Below, piece after piece: positions 1 through 9,174 of a DNA stretch of 41,679 nucleotides. Location: assembly GCA_001644975.1 (NCBI GenBank), contig LVCQ01000010.1:1-41679 (forward strand), written 5' to 3'. Both the position numbers and the translations under genes were made by a program. The notes beneath the pieces were generated by a model. The model made no database searches and was not told the origin of the DNA. It saw only the letters and a program-made list of their open reading frames with translations. How positions within the stretch are numbered: the stretch's first letter is position 1; each line of letters begins with the position of its first letter. This DNA comes from Piscirickettsiaceae bacterium NZ-RLO1. Lineage in GTDB: Bacteria; Pseudomonadota; Gammaproteobacteria; Piscirickettsiales; Piscirickettsiaceae.

Positions 1-107
1 CCCTTTTTTGCAGCTCTATAATTAGACTCTTACTACTCTAACAAAATCTAAGTTAAATATCTTTAATCCTTTGTTTTATATGTTTTTAAAATATATAGGC
101 AATATCT

Positions 108-1339
108 TTATTCATGATAATTATGATTATGGTTATTATCATTAATAAATTGATAAATAAGTGTGAATAATTGTTCAACTGGTTTTGGGGCAATTTTGTA
201 TAGATTCATAAAGCCATGAATCATTTTGGGAAAATTGATTAGCTTCGAATGGATATTATGCTCTTGTAGTTGCTGATGATAACGTATGCCTTCATCCCGC
301 AATGGGTCTAAATCTGCCGTGATAGTTAAGATATTTGGGATAGTGGCTGGTATCGGTTGCAAGAGTGGTGAGGCGGCAATACGTTCTGATTGGTTAGGTT
401 GGTCAGTGTCGTTAAAATAATGATTAAAATAAAATTCAATCGCTGCGAGCCAAGGAGTGCAAAGCACGGGGTGAGTAGGCCGAGGTAGGTGAGGATTTTT
501 AGCAGAGCGGAGTTGCGGAAGAGCGTAAGGTCTGTAGCAAGCGTAACGAGTGTCTAAAAATCTTTACGAGCCGTAGCGCCATTTGAGAGCAGGGTATGTA
601 GTGGCCGATTCAAGGCACGTAATGCCCTGTGACGAGGGCAGCCGAGGGTTTATAGTCGTCGCGTTTTGCTCGGCGATTTTGCATCATTGGATGTGCAAAA
701 TACCTACCGAGGTAGCGACGCTTACGGGATTTTTTTTTCGAGAAAATAATATTGCTGGTAGTGATGGTGGGACGGTGCAGAAGAGGTGAAATCTAGGCTG
801 GGGTAGATTAAAATTTGACCGGCGATTTTGATATTATCATGTAGTTTAAGTGTAGTAAGAGCTGCTAAATTACCACCTGCGCTGTCTCCGGCAATATAAA
901 TTCTGTGTTGATCAAACTGCCGAGATAAGTGCTTTATCGCATATAAACAATCATTCAACCCTGCTGGATAGGGATGTTCTGGGGCTAGGCGGTATTCGAT
1001 GGCGATAACAATGGCTTGGCAGTGATTGGCGATGGCGCGCAAGGTTGTATCATAATCATTAATTGAGCCTAGCATATGACCACCACCATGTAGATAAATA
1101 ATAAGAGGCAATGTCAGGTGGTATTCTATCGGTAAATAAGTACGTATTGGGATATCGTATTCATCGGTATGAAGTGTGCTGTTTTCAACCTGATATAATT
1201 TTTCATGGGGTATAGCAGAGTTTTGGCATAGTTTGCTAAATGCGGCGCGTAAAATATCAGGTTGCAATGCAAGTCTGCGGTTGTTATTAATGTAGTTGAG
1301 AAACTCGGCAAAGGGGGTTTGGCTTTTGTCAAAAATCAT
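108..1339 (-). pseudogene. Alpha/beta hydrolase (HSL-type esterase/lipase), split by an insertion
   Basis: Two minus-strand pieces together make one hormone-sensitive-lipase-family esterase of about 320 residues, the usual length. The N-terminal piece (722-1339, 205 residues) has the oxyanion-hole motif HGGGHMLGS and the nucleophile motif GDSAGG. The C-terminal piece (108 to about 450) has the acid in DPLRDEG and the catalytic His in MIHGF. The N-terminal piece reads ...YYFLEKK, then runs into foreign sequence and a TAA at 722-724. The C-terminal piece resumes at AIEFYFNHYF. The full catalytic triad therefore exists but is separated by about 285 bases, so the protein is presumably inactive. 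A GTG inside the insert (465-467) could start the C-terminal piece, but that would lack the nucleophile. The substrate is unknown; the family hydrolyses short acyl esters. The intact-looking codons suggest a recent disruption. Confidence 0.85.
448..732. mobile_element. Hairpin-rich insert interrupting the esterase gene
   Basis: This block is noticeably richer in G and C than its flanks and has no convincing coding frame. It is packed with inverted repeats: GATTTTTAG at 494-502 with its complement at 554-562; TGCCC/GGGCA at 623-627 and 636-640; GCCGAG/CTCGGC at 641-646 and 669-674; ATTTTGCA/TGCAAAAT at 676-683 and 694-701; TACCT/AGGTA at 701-705 and 710-714. I see no clear terminal inverted repeats or target duplication, so the edges are placed only from where the esterase reading frame breaks and resumes. 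It could be a non-autonomous repeat element or a structured RNA-like repeat. The family is not recognised. Confidence 0.6.
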
Positions 1340-1450
1340 ACATTGATACTCTGATGCTCTATCATTTTTATAAATTAAGCAGATATATTGTTAATTATGT
1401 CATGGCCTGAGATTGATGATAGCACTAAATTAAAATGGTAGGTTGATCGT

Positions 1451-1576
1451 GTATCCAAGAAATTGCCTTGATGTAATGACAAAAAATAGATCCAAAACGC
1501 GGTTTATATTTATGGTTTATATCAAAGCGGTTTATCAAAAATGCAAGCAAGTGTTCAAGCAATAAGCCTTGGATAC
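1451..1576. repeat. Imperfect inverted-repeat pair in the chemoreceptor-esterase gap
   Basis: A perfect 9-base inverted repeat (GTATCCAAG at 1451-1459, CTTGGATAC at 1568-1576) continues inward as an imperfect match (ATTGCCTTGA versus ATTGCTTGA). It brackets about 126 bases. Inside, GGTTTAT occurs three times (1501, 1514, 1529). It may be a tiny MITE-like element or a protein-binding region. Nothing else is evident between 1340 and 1587. Confidence 0.3.
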
Positions 1577-1587
1577 TGATACCGAGC

Positions 1588-3285
1588 TTATGTTAATGTT
1601 GTTTTTTTATTTTCTTGGCTAGTTGATGCATTGTTCACTTTAAACTGACTGATTAGGTGAGCTAAGTTTGAGCTGAGCTCTGACAGTGATTGACTCATTT
1701 TTGTTGTCTGACTGGTGGAAGTATTGGCTTCTTTAGCTAATTGGCTAATCGAGTTAATTTGTTCGTTGACATCATCACAACTGGCGCTTTGTTTGCTGAT
1801 TGATTCACTAATTGTGCTGTTAGTTTTTGAAATCTCACCGACGGAGTTAATGATGATTGTTAAAATATCTGACATTTTTTGTGATTGCTCTACTGTTTGT
1901 TCAGTACTCGCTTTACCTTTTTCCATTGCCTCAACCGCTTTGCTTGCATGTGAGCGTAGCTCCATAATCAGATCATCAATTTGGCCGGCAGATTCAGCGG
2001 TACGTTGAGCGAGACCACGCACTTCATCAGCAACAACAGCAAAGCCACGCCCTTGCTCGCCAGCGCGTGCCGCTTCGATGGCTGCATTTAAGGCAAGCAT
2101 ATTGGTTTGTTCAGAAATCCCTTTAATGACATCGAGAATGCTTCCGACATTATCACTGGATTCACTTAAGGTGCCGATAATTTGTGAAGTGGTATTTACC
2201 TCATTGGCGAGACCTTTAATAATATCGCGTGTTTGTGTCAGCATTTGCTGACCTTCTAAGCTTTTTTGATTGGCATTTAAGGCTGATTCAGCGACTGCTT
2301 CTGCTTTTAAGACGATGGCTTTTATAGAATCATTCATCGTATTCATGGCGCTTGAAGCATGAGTCGATTTTTGTGCTTGTTTATCGAGTTGCTCTTGCGT
2401 GGCCGACATGGTGCTCGACATTTCAAGGGCCGCATGATCGACCTGGTGAGTGGCTTTACTGATTTCGGCAATCAGTTTACCGGTGTTTTCTTTTAGTGTT
2501 TTTACTGCAAGGCCAATTTGGCCAATTTCATCATGACCTGAGGTGTGCAATGGGTGAGTAAAATCACCTGCGGCAATGAGTTTTAAATCATGTGTTAAAT
2601 TTTGCACACGGCGGATAATCATCACTTTAATTAAGAAGGCATAGATGATTGCGCCAATAATGACGGCGAGGGTAATCAGAGTAATAGTTAAAATAATCAC
2701 CTGTTGCTTTTTCTTGACGGCAAATTCAGTATCGGCGAGTAGTTGTTTGGAAATGAAATGAGCAATCTCGGTTAGAATTTTAATGGGTTCACGGTCGATA
2801 CCGCGAATGGCGGTATCACCAGCTTCACTATTAAAATTACTGTCTTTAAAATGCTCAAAGCCTTGTTGATATTTCTGGCTAAGTACTGTGTGTGCTTTGG
2901 TGAATTTTTTCAATTGGTTTGCCAGTGAGTGCAGTTGTAAGCGTTTAAGCTCTTTTAGTAAGTCATTGCTTTGTTGTTGCACTATTTTTTCTTGATTTTT
3001 GAATTTGCTAATATACTTTTCGCGATCTGCACTATTTTTACCACGCAAGAGGACGTTTTTCCATTCTTGAACTTGCTCTTTAAAGTGCAGACTGATGACT
3101 AATATTTTTCGCTCTTGATTTTGGCCGGTTTCGATGATTTTAACGAGGTGGTTCATTGAAGACCACATGGCAATGAGTCCATATAAGCTTGCACTGATAA
3201 TCAATGTGCCGACAATCGCAGAGATACTGAGGAGCTTAATGGTTAAATTACTGAATTTAGTATTCGAGAAAAAGCGCATCATCAT
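1588..3285 (-). CDS. Methyl-accepting chemotaxis protein
   Basis: This is an inner-membrane chemoreceptor of 565 residues that passes ligand signals to CheA/CheW. Transmembrane segments lie at about 16-40 and 194-217. The roughly 150-residue helical periplasmic part between them has the [13 protein letters not shown] stretch (71-83) common in four-helix-bundle MCPs. A HAMP domain follows (about 219-271), then a long cytoplasmic coiled coil. The conserved hairpin tip is at about 390-425 ([20 protein letters not shown]). The gene starts with three Met codons in a row, so the exact start is uncertain by a few residues. A solute-binding protein lies 65 bases upstream on the same strand, so the two may be co-transcribed and could form a binding-protein/receptor pair. 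No che genes are in the window, and the ligand cannot be told. Confidence 0.95.
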   Translation of the reverse strand: MMMRFFSNTKFSNLTIKLLSISAIVGTLIISASLYGLIAMWSSMNHLVKIIETGQNQERKILVISLHFKEQVQEWKNVLLRGKNSADREKYISKFKNQEKIVQQQSNDLLKELKRLQLHSLANQLKKFTKAHTVLSQKYQQGFEHFKDSNFNSEAGDTAIRGIDREPIKILTEIAHFISKQLLADTEFAVKKKQQVIILTITLITLAVIIGAIIYAFLIKVMIIRRVQNLTHDLKLIAAGDFTHPLHTSGHDEIGQIGLAVKTLKENTGKLIAEISKATHQVDHAALEMSSTMSATQEQLDKQAQKSTHASSAMNTMNDSIKAIVLKAEAVAESALNANQKSLEGQQMLTQTRDIIKGLANEVNTTSQIIGTLSESSDNVGSILDVIKGISEQTNMLALNAAIEAARAGEQGRGFAVVADEVRGLAQRTAESAGQIDDLIMELRSHASKAVEAMEKGKASTEQTVEQSQKMSDILTIIINSVGEISKTNSTISESISKQSASCDDVNEQINSISQLAKEANTSTSQTTKMSQSLSELSSNLAHLISQFKVNNASTSQENKKTTLT

Positions 3286-3350
3286 AGTCGGGCCTTTTTA
3301 CGCAGGTGTTATTAATAGTATTGCTAGAAATCTGTGTTTTTAAAGGAACA

Positions 3351-4262
3351 TCACTTTTCTGATTCATCATATTCTTTAGTAATAATGCCAAGACGGTCTT
3401 GGTAGGCATAGCTGGCGTAGGCTTGATTAATCAGTTGTTTAATTTTTCCTTGTTGAATCATCTGGGCAAGTTCTTGGCTAAAGCGCTGATAGAGTTGCTT
3501 GCAGCTGGCGTGTTTGGTAAAGGCAAAGTAGATTCCAGCAGCCGAGAACGGTTTGTCTAGAGCAATAATTGTTTTGCTGAATTCTTTTTTGATCTCGATA
3601 ATGCCAGTGAATTTTGGAGCAATAACATAATCAAGACGGTATTTAGCAAGTTTATGAAAAGCAAGATTGACGCGCTGTATGGGCTGGACTTGCAGCTTGT
3701 CATTGAGAATTTGGTCAAGCTCCGGGTTGCCAGTAGTTGTACCTAAGGTACTGGCGCCTTTTTTATTTTTAAGGTCATGCCAGGAGTGAAAAGAGAACGC
3801 CTCACCTTTGCGGGTAAAAACGGCAAGTTCGTCATAGGCGTAGGCCGGTTGAATATAGTGCAGATATTGTGTACGTGGTGCAGCGTAAAAGATACTGGTG
3901 GTCATGTTGATTGCGGGGTTACTCTGTAAGGCTTCTAGCATGGCAGGAATACTGCCTAAATTTTTTGTCGCTACTGCAATACCCAGCTTGTTGAAAATGG
4001 CTTTAGCAATATTGACCCCAGCACCTGCAAGCTGATTCTGAACAACCCACTCAATGGGTGGATAAGAGGGATGACCACCAATGGTGATTTGCTTACACGT
4101 CAACGTGTTTTCTGAGTCTGACTGTTTTGTTTTTAATGATGATTGAGCAAAGCTTACACTGCTAAAATGACTAAGTAGTAGGATGAACATTAGTATCAAT
4201 AAAAATAGGCTGAGGCTATGGCTATAGAGTAGCTGATAAAAGCGTGTTGCTTTGATTTTCAT
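3351..4262 (-). CDS. Periplasmic solute-binding protein, family 3
   Basis: This 303-residue protein has a long hydrophobic N-terminal export signal (about 10-40, likely cleaved near SFAQS). A type-3 solute-binding fold follows (PF00497-like): the first strand and ligand loop read GGHPSYPPIEW at about 62-72, then the GVNIAKAIFNKLG helix, and the C-terminal KQLINQAYASY helix. The family binds polar amino acids or related small molecules for ABC uptake, or presents them to receptors. No permease or ATPase gene lies beside it. Its only same-strand neighbour is the chemoreceptor 65 bases downstream, which makes a sensory role as likely as transport. It diverges from the APC permease gene, sharing a 235-base intergenic region. 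The ligand is unknown. Confidence 0.85.
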   Translation of the reverse strand: MKIKATRFYQLLYSHSLSLFLLILMFILLLSHFSSVSFAQSSLKTKQSDSENTLTCKQITIGGHPSYPPIEWVVQNQLAGAGVNIAKAIFNKLGIAVATKNLGSIPAMLEALQSNPAINMTTSIFYAAPRTQYLHYIQPAYAYDELAVFTRKGEAFSFHSWHDLKNKKGASTLGTTTGNPELDQILNDKLQVQPIQRVNLAFHKLAKYRLDYVIAPKFTGIIEIKKEFSKTIIALDKPFSAAGIYFAFTKHASCKQLYQRFSQELAQMIQQGKIKQLINQAYASYAYQDRLGIITKEYDESEK

Positions 4263-4497
4263 TCACTATACCCAAATACCTACACTATCACTATCTGTCT
4301 ATCATCTATAGACCCAGCTTAAAAGCTGCAAATTTAAAATGTGTCTCGCTTAAAGAATAGCTAAAATTCATTATTTCGCTTAATACGTGATTAATGTTTT
4401 GCCGGTAAAGTAAATCTATTTAGTATTGCTTAAGGCAATGCTCTCATGTATCTATAAGAGCTTGGTACGGTAGTAGTTGGTAGCAGGAGAGCGCGGT

Positions 4498-6099
4498 ATG
4501 CAGCAATTAAAGAAGCACTTTTCCCCTTGGGTCCTTTTGTTAATTTCGATTAATGGCATGATTGGCTCTGCCTGGTTGTTTGGACCCTTTTATGCGGCTA
4601 AAAGCGCAGGTCCAGCTTCTTTATTCGCTTGGGGCTTAGGGGCTGCGGCGGTTGTTTTGATTGCCTTTACCTTTGCTGAGCTATCAGTGCTTTTTCCAGT
4701 AGCCGGAGGGGTTGCGCGCATTCCACAGTTAACTCATGGAACGACCACCAGTTTTGTCATGGGCTGGATTGCTTGGCTTTCCTGTGTGACGATGCCACCG
4801 ATTGAAGTACAAGCGGTATTACGTTATGCCTCTGTTTATTTTCCAAGTTTAAGTTATAGCACTGAGGGCCACTATAATTTAACGGCGCTAGGGATGCTGT
4901 GGGCGGTGCTACTGATGGCTGCTATTTCTTGGATTAATATGATCGATTTAAGAAAATTAATAAAAACTAATTTTATTATGACGTTTATTAAGGTCGGGAT
5001 TATTATCTTGTTGGGGGTGGCCTTATTGCTGGCACACTTTAATAGTGATAATTTCTCCATGGCAGCCCATGTGCATAACGGCAATGATGTGGGCAGTGTA
5101 GGCTGGCACGGTATTCTGGTGGCAATTTCAACAGGGGGCGTTATTTTTGCCTTTACTGGTTTTCGTCATGGGGTTGAACTTGCAGCAGAAGCTCAGCGGC
5201 CGCGGATTGCGATTCCTTTGGCTATTCTTGGTTCAGTATTATTTTGCTTTTTGTTGTATTTTTTATTGCAAGTTGCCTTTATCGGTGCGCTTACACCTGA
5301 TAGTCTCAGCCAAGGTTGGCAAGGGTTGCACTTTAGCAGCGAAGCGGGGCCATTTGTTGGTTTAGCTGGATTATTGGGCTTATCTTGGTTGGTATCTTTG
5401 ATTTATTTAAATGCAACTGTATCGCCTTTGGGGGCGGCATTGGTTTATGTGACGTCGACCTCGCGAATTGTTTATGCAATGAGTAAAAATCGTTACTTTC
5501 CAAAACTATTTTTAAAATTAACCAGTAAAGGCATTCCATTGTGGGCGATTGTCTTAAACTTTTTTGTTGGTTTACTGTTATTTTTACCCTTTCCTGGTTG
5601 GCAGGGCATGATTAGTTTTTTAGTTTCAGCTGTTGTTATTTCTTATGGTATGGGGTCGATTTCTTTATTGTCTTTGCGTTATCAGGCACCTCAGAGAGTA
5701 CGTGAGTTTAGACTGCCTTGTGCTACGCCCTTATGCTTTCTCGCCTTTTATCTTTGTAATTTAATTGTCTTTTGGTCAGGTTGGTATACGGTAAAAAGTT
5801 TAGTAATTGCTATTATTATTGGCCTTTTAATCTTCTTTATGGTGAGAAATAAAGTAAAGCAAGCGCAAGGCTTGGATCTTTATTCAGCTTGTTGGCTCGT
5901 CCCTTATTTAGTTGGCATGATGGTTATTTCTTACTTAGGGACATTTGGCGGTATAAAATTTTTAGCGTTTGGTTGGGATTTTCTGGTGATTGCGCTTTTT
6001 AGTGTGATTATTTTTTGCTTGGCTATATTGACACGACATCATCACCTCAATGAAAATTTATTGCGTGACTTTCATCATGAAGCGGGTACTGAAAGTTAA
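4498..6099 (+). CDS. APC-family amino acid permease
   Basis: This integral membrane transporter has about 533 residues and 12 or more hydrophobic segments. The N-terminus has the APC signature of a broken first helix (SINGMIGSAWLFGPFYAA), followed by AELSVLFPVAGGVARIP. The sequence recalls aspartate/proton-symporter-like and GadC-like APC members, but the substrate is not determined. I place the start at ATG 4498 because AGGAGA sits 7 bases upstream (4485-4490). A longer frame from TTG 4477 would place that Shine-Dalgarno inside the gene. It is transcribed alone and diverges from the solute-binding protein gene. The last 25 residues are a soluble His- and acid-rich tail. Confidence 0.85.
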   Translation: MQQLKKHFSPWVLLLISINGMIGSAWLFGPFYAAKSAGPASLFAWGLGAAAVVLIAFTFAELSVLFPVAGGVARIPQLTHGTTTSFVMGWIAWLSCVTMPPIEVQAVLRYASVYFPSLSYSTEGHYNLTALGMLWAVLLMAAISWINMIDLRKLIKTNFIMTFIKVGIIILLGVALLLAHFNSDNFSMAAHVHNGNDVGSVGWHGILVAISTGGVIFAFTGFRHGVELAAEAQRPRIAIPLAILGSVLFCFLLYFLLQVAFIGALTPDSLSQGWQGLHFSSEAGPFVGLAGLLGLSWLVSLIYLNATVSPLGAALVYVTSTSRIVYAMSKNRYFPKLFLKLTSKGIPLWAIVLNFFVGLLLFLPFPGWQGMISFLVSAVVISYGMGSISLLSLRYQAPQRVREFRLPCATPLCFLAFYLCNLIVFWSGWYTVKSLVIAIIIGLLIFFMVRNKVKQAQGLDLYSACWLVPYLVGMMVISYLGTFGGIKFLAFGWDFLVIALFSVIIFCLAILTRHHHLNENLLRDFHHEAGTES

Positions 6100-6119
6100 T
6101 TAAGTTTATTAAGCTTTTT
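6092..6119 (+). terminator. Possible weak terminator after the permease
   Basis: AAAGTTAAT (6092-6100) pairs with ATTAAGCTTT (6108-6117) with one bulged base and is followed by a short T run. The stem is AT-rich and overlaps the stop codon, so strength is doubtful. Confidence 0.3.
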
Positions 6120-6205
6120 GTGATTTTTTAATTTGACAAGATACACTATACTGGGCCTGGCTTGCCTGTAAGCGAGTTCGCCATGGGTGTTGTCTAGGAG
6201 GATGT

Positions 6206-7249
6206 ATGTGTAAGCGCTTTAAATTATTATTATTGACCCTAATTACCTTAATTGCATTGCCAATATTACCAATGACAGCATGTGCCAAGAGCCCTATGCC
6301 AACGGTTGCGGTACTAAAATTTAATATCAATAAGGAAGCCCTTGTTCTTTACTGGCAACGCCATAAAGCAAGAGATCAAAATGATCGTGTAGTGCGAGAG
6401 CGTGGTCAGCTTGCCGTTGTGCCTGAAGAGTATGCGGCGATGACGAATATGTTAACGGATGGCCTAATTAATACCTTAGTATCTAGTCATAAGTTTAAAG
6501 TGCTGACGCGTGATCGTGTGAATCGTGTGATCAATGAACAAAAATTTGTTGAATCAGGCGATGTTTCTTCTGCTCAAGCGGTTAAAACTGGCAATTTACT
6601 CGGGGCCGATTATTTGGTCACAGGCAGTATTCAAATGCTTGAAGTAAAAACACGTGAGGAGAAAATTCCATACACGCATGAAATCAGCAAGCAGCGCTAT
6701 GGCTTATTGATGGCCAATATTCAGGTGATTGATGCGCATAGTGGACAAATTGTTGCCGCTTATCCAGTTCAGGTGTCAAAAAAGCAAAATAGAGAAAAAG
6801 ATCACTGGCAACAAGACAATAAAATTGTCACCAGCCGTGATTATTTCTTACAGCAGTTAAAAGACAAAGCCGCAACAATCGCCGCAAATAAAGTACTATC
6901 GACTGTATTTCCATTAAGTGTTATTAAGGTGGTGGGAAACACCGTATATATTAATCGTGGCGTTGGTGCGAATTTTAAGGTCGGTGACACCCTTGCAGTA
7001 TTTCAACCAGGCCAGCGTTTAACCGATGAGCAAACGGATCAGTTTTTAGGTTATGCACAGTTGCCCGTAGGTAAGGTGCGTATTGAGGCGATAGAAGCAA
7101 AATTTGCTAAAGCGATGGTGCTTTCGGGGAGCCCTCAGAAAATGCCAGGTGCTATTGTGAAAGTGCTTGTTAAGGATAAGAGCGCTGGGCTTGCAGGTGG
7201 AGGTTTAGAAAATACACCCGGGTCGAGTGCGAGCCCGTTGCAATGGTGA
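6206..7249 (+). CDS. CsgG-like secreted or lipid-anchored protein
   Basis: This 347-residue exported protein resembles the CsgG/curli-assembly family: PTVAVLKFN near the mature N-terminus, then the LTDGLINTLVSSHKFKVLTRD and GADYLVTGSI motifs. The N-terminal signal ends in MTAC (Cys26), a poor but possible lipobox, so outer-membrane lipidation is plausible. The C-terminal third (VVGNTVYINRGVGANFKVGD onward) looks like an extra beta-rich domain absent from E. coli CsgG, which is 277 residues. AGGAGG at 6196-6201 supports the ATG. It overlaps the next gene by 7 bases and heads an envelope operon ending in an LpoB-like protein. That context suggests a periplasmic cell-wall or secretion accessory role rather than curli export, since no csgA/B/E/F is present. 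Confidence 0.75.
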   Translation: MCKRFKLLLLTLITLIALPILPMTACAKSPMPTVAVLKFNINKEALVLYWQRHKARDQNDRVVRERGQLAVVPEEYAAMTNMLTDGLINTLVSSHKFKVLTRDRVNRVINEQKFVESGDVSSAQAVKTGNLLGADYLVTGSIQMLEVKTREEKIPYTHEISKQRYGLLMANIQVIDAHSGQIVAAYPVQVSKKQNREKDHWQQDNKIVTSRDYFLQQLKDKAATIAANKVLSTVFPLSVIKVVGNTVYINRGVGANFKVGDTLAVFQPGQRLTDEQTDQFLGYAQLPVGKVRIEAIEAKFAKAMVLSGSPQKMPGAIVKVLVKDKSAGLAGGGLENTPGSSASPLQW

Positions 7250-8649
7250 AACCGTTTCAGTTGTTTGCGGTTATTGTTGTTATGTTGGGGTTATCAGGTT
7301 GTGCGACCACCAGTGTGTTTAAGCCATATCCAAGTACGGCAAAAACGCTTAAAAACGCATTGGTGCGGCAAAATTACCAGGCGGCTGAAAAGTATTTATT
7401 GCCAGATACCACAAGTGAAGACGGCCTGCTTTATTTATTAGAATTGGGCCGTACCCAGCAGTTAGCCGGTCAGTATCAACAGAGTTTAAGCACGTATCAA
7501 AAAGTTATTGCGATCATTGATAAAAACCAGCAAAAGCCCATAGTGCAGCTGTCTAAGCTTAGTGTGACGGGGCTCTCGCTGTTAACGAATGATAATGCGA
7601 TCCCATTTACAACCTCGAGTTATGAACAAGTGATGGTGCATCACTACCAAGCGTTAAATTATTTTGCCTTGGGTAATTTAACTGGAGCATTGGTCGAAGT
7701 GCGGCGCGCCGATGAAGTACAGCGTAACGCATTAGAGCGTCATCAACAGGAGCTTGATGAGGCTAACAACGTGGCGGCTAAACAACATTATGATGAAAGT
7801 GCAATATGGGGTAATAAGCAATTTAATACTTTTAATAATGTTGCTGCTAAAGTGAGAAATTCTTTTCAAAATGCTTATACGTTTTATTTTTCAGGTTTGC
7901 TGTATGAGATTTCGGGTTCTTTAAATGATGCATATATTGACTACAAAAAGGCATTAAAATTAGTACCTAATAACCCGTATGTGCAAGCTGATGTACTGCG
8001 TTTGGCTAAGCAGCTGAACATGACTAATGATTTAGCTGTTTATCGTAATTATTTAACGCATAAAGTGATTAGCTTGACAGCAAATCGGGGTAGGTTGGTT
8101 ATTTTATTTGAGTCCGGCTTTGTACCAGCAAAGCAGCAATTTAAATTGCCGTTACCAACCGGTGCTGGATTAATTGCGATTGCGGTCCCTTATTACAATA
8201 CGCCATGGCAAAGTCCACATTCATTAGATGTTACTCAGAAAAATAATGGTGTCATTGGCAAGACGTCGGTACTAGTGTCTATGCAGGCACTCGCTGCTAA
8301 AGCGTTGCAAGAAAGAATGCCATGGATTATTGCGAGAGAAATTGCTCGATCAGTTGCTAAGGCAACAATGACGTATCAGCTACAAAAAGAGGGTAATGGT
8401 ATTGCGGCATTAATCAGTAGTGTATATAACGTTGTCTCAGCACAAGCAGATTTACGCAGTTGGCTGACCTTGCCAGATCAAGCACAAGTATTACAAAAGG
8501 TATTGCCTAAAGGTAGGCAAGAATTAACGTTAAACTATCGAGGTCTAGTAAAAAAAATAGCGGTGACTATCAAACCTCGGCAGATGGCAGTTGTCTGGGT
8601 GGTAGCTTTGGGGCATTCTCTAGATGTTCATGTATTATCAAAATCTTGA
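7243..8649 (+). CDS. TPR-like outer-membrane lipoprotein (COG3014-like)
   Basis: This 468-residue lipoprotein has signal peptide and lipobox LSGC, with Cys20 as the lipidated residue. The region 25-260 is helical with TPR-like spacing (YLLELGRTQQLAGQYQQSLSTYQKV; then SGLLYEISGSLNDAYIDYKKALKLVPNNPYV), suggesting a protein-protein scaffold. The C-terminal half is of unknown fold. It resembles the uncharacterised COG3014 family, which in other gammaproteobacteria is encoded beside CsgG-like, YcfL and LpoB-like genes, as here. ATG 7243 overlaps the end of the CsgG-like gene, indicating translational coupling. The function is not established; a role in envelope assembly is inferred from neighbours only. 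Confidence 0.7.
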   Translation: MVKPFQLFAVIVVMLGLSGCATTSVFKPYPSTAKTLKNALVRQNYQAAEKYLLPDTTSEDGLLYLLELGRTQQLAGQYQQSLSTYQKVIAIIDKNQQKPIVQLSKLSVTGLSLLTNDNAIPFTTSSYEQVMVHHYQALNYFALGNLTGALVEVRRADEVQRNALERHQQELDEANNVAAKQHYDESAIWGNKQFNTFNNVAAKVRNSFQNAYTFYFSGLLYEISGSLNDAYIDYKKALKLVPNNPYVQADVLRLAKQLNMTNDLAVYRNYLTHKVISLTANRGRLVILFESGFVPAKQQFKLPLPTGAGLIAIAVPYYNTPWQSPHSLDVTQKNNGVIGKTSVLVSMQALAAKALQERMPWIIAREIARSVAKATMTYQLQKEGNGIAALISSVYNVVSAQADLRSWLTLPDQAQVLQKVLPKGRQELTLNYRGLVKKIAVTIKPRQMAVVWVVALGHSLDVHVLSKS

Positions 8650-8679
8650 ATCTTGAATTTTGGTTAAAGGAGAGCAAAG

Positions 8680-9084
8680 ATGAATTGGTATGTTAGCGCT
8701 GGTAGCGTGGTATTGACAACCGTGGTTTTATTGGGAGGCTGTGCTTCGGCACCGAATTGCACTGAAGCAAGCTACCCACAGATGACACAAGCTATTCAAG
8801 CGAAGCCACAGCAGTTAAATACCTTTCATGGTCGTTTAGACATTAATCAATTAGAAGCTGGACAAAGTGGTGATTTAATGCGTGCGGGAGTACGAGTACA
8901 AAGTCATAGTTCTCGAGAAAACAATATGGAATATCAATTTACTTGGTATAATGAAAATGGCTTTCCAATCGGTGCTACCCCGTTTTTAGCATTTACTTTA
9001 TACAGTAATTCAAATCAATTTTTACAGGCGGTTGCGCCTAATCCAACTGCAACAGGCTATCGTATTCGTATTTGCCAACAATAA
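8680..9084 (+). CDS. ycfL: YcfL-family lipoprotein (DUF1425)
   Basis: This is a small lipoprotein of 134 residues with lipobox LLGGC (Cys21). The mature part is a short beta-rich domain; the signature ENNMEYQFTWYNENGFPIG at about 86-104 is typical of DUF1425/YcfL proteins. In E. coli ycfL sits directly before lpoB, and the same order is kept here. AGGAGA sits just before the ATG at 8680. It lies 30 bases after the COG3014-like lipoprotein gene and 90 before the LpoB-like gene, so one transcript is likely. The biochemical role of YcfL is unknown. Confidence 0.75.
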   Translation: MNWYVSAGSVVLTTVVLLGGCASAPNCTEASYPQMTQAIQAKPQQLNTFHGRLDINQLEAGQSGDLMRAGVRVQSHSSRENNMEYQFTWYNENGFPIGATPFLAFTLYSNSNQFLQAVAPNPTATGYRIRICQQ

Positions 9085-9174
9085 TATAATAAAAATAGCT
9101 AAAGCGTAATTATATAAATTAACTATATAAAGTATTAAACGATTAAGTTTAAAAATGAGAGAGAGGGTGTGGTG

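Noticed and set aside
583-789. A 68-codon plus-strand frame inside the esterase insert
   Set aside because: It runs across several hairpins and out into esterase sequence, with no protein-like composition or ribosome site.
4401-4408. GCCGGTAA, resembling the -10 of sigma-28 flagellar promoters
   Set aside because: The -35 half (TAAT, 16 bases away) is poor and the downstream gene is a permease rather than a motility gene. The chemoreceptor side is on the other strand.
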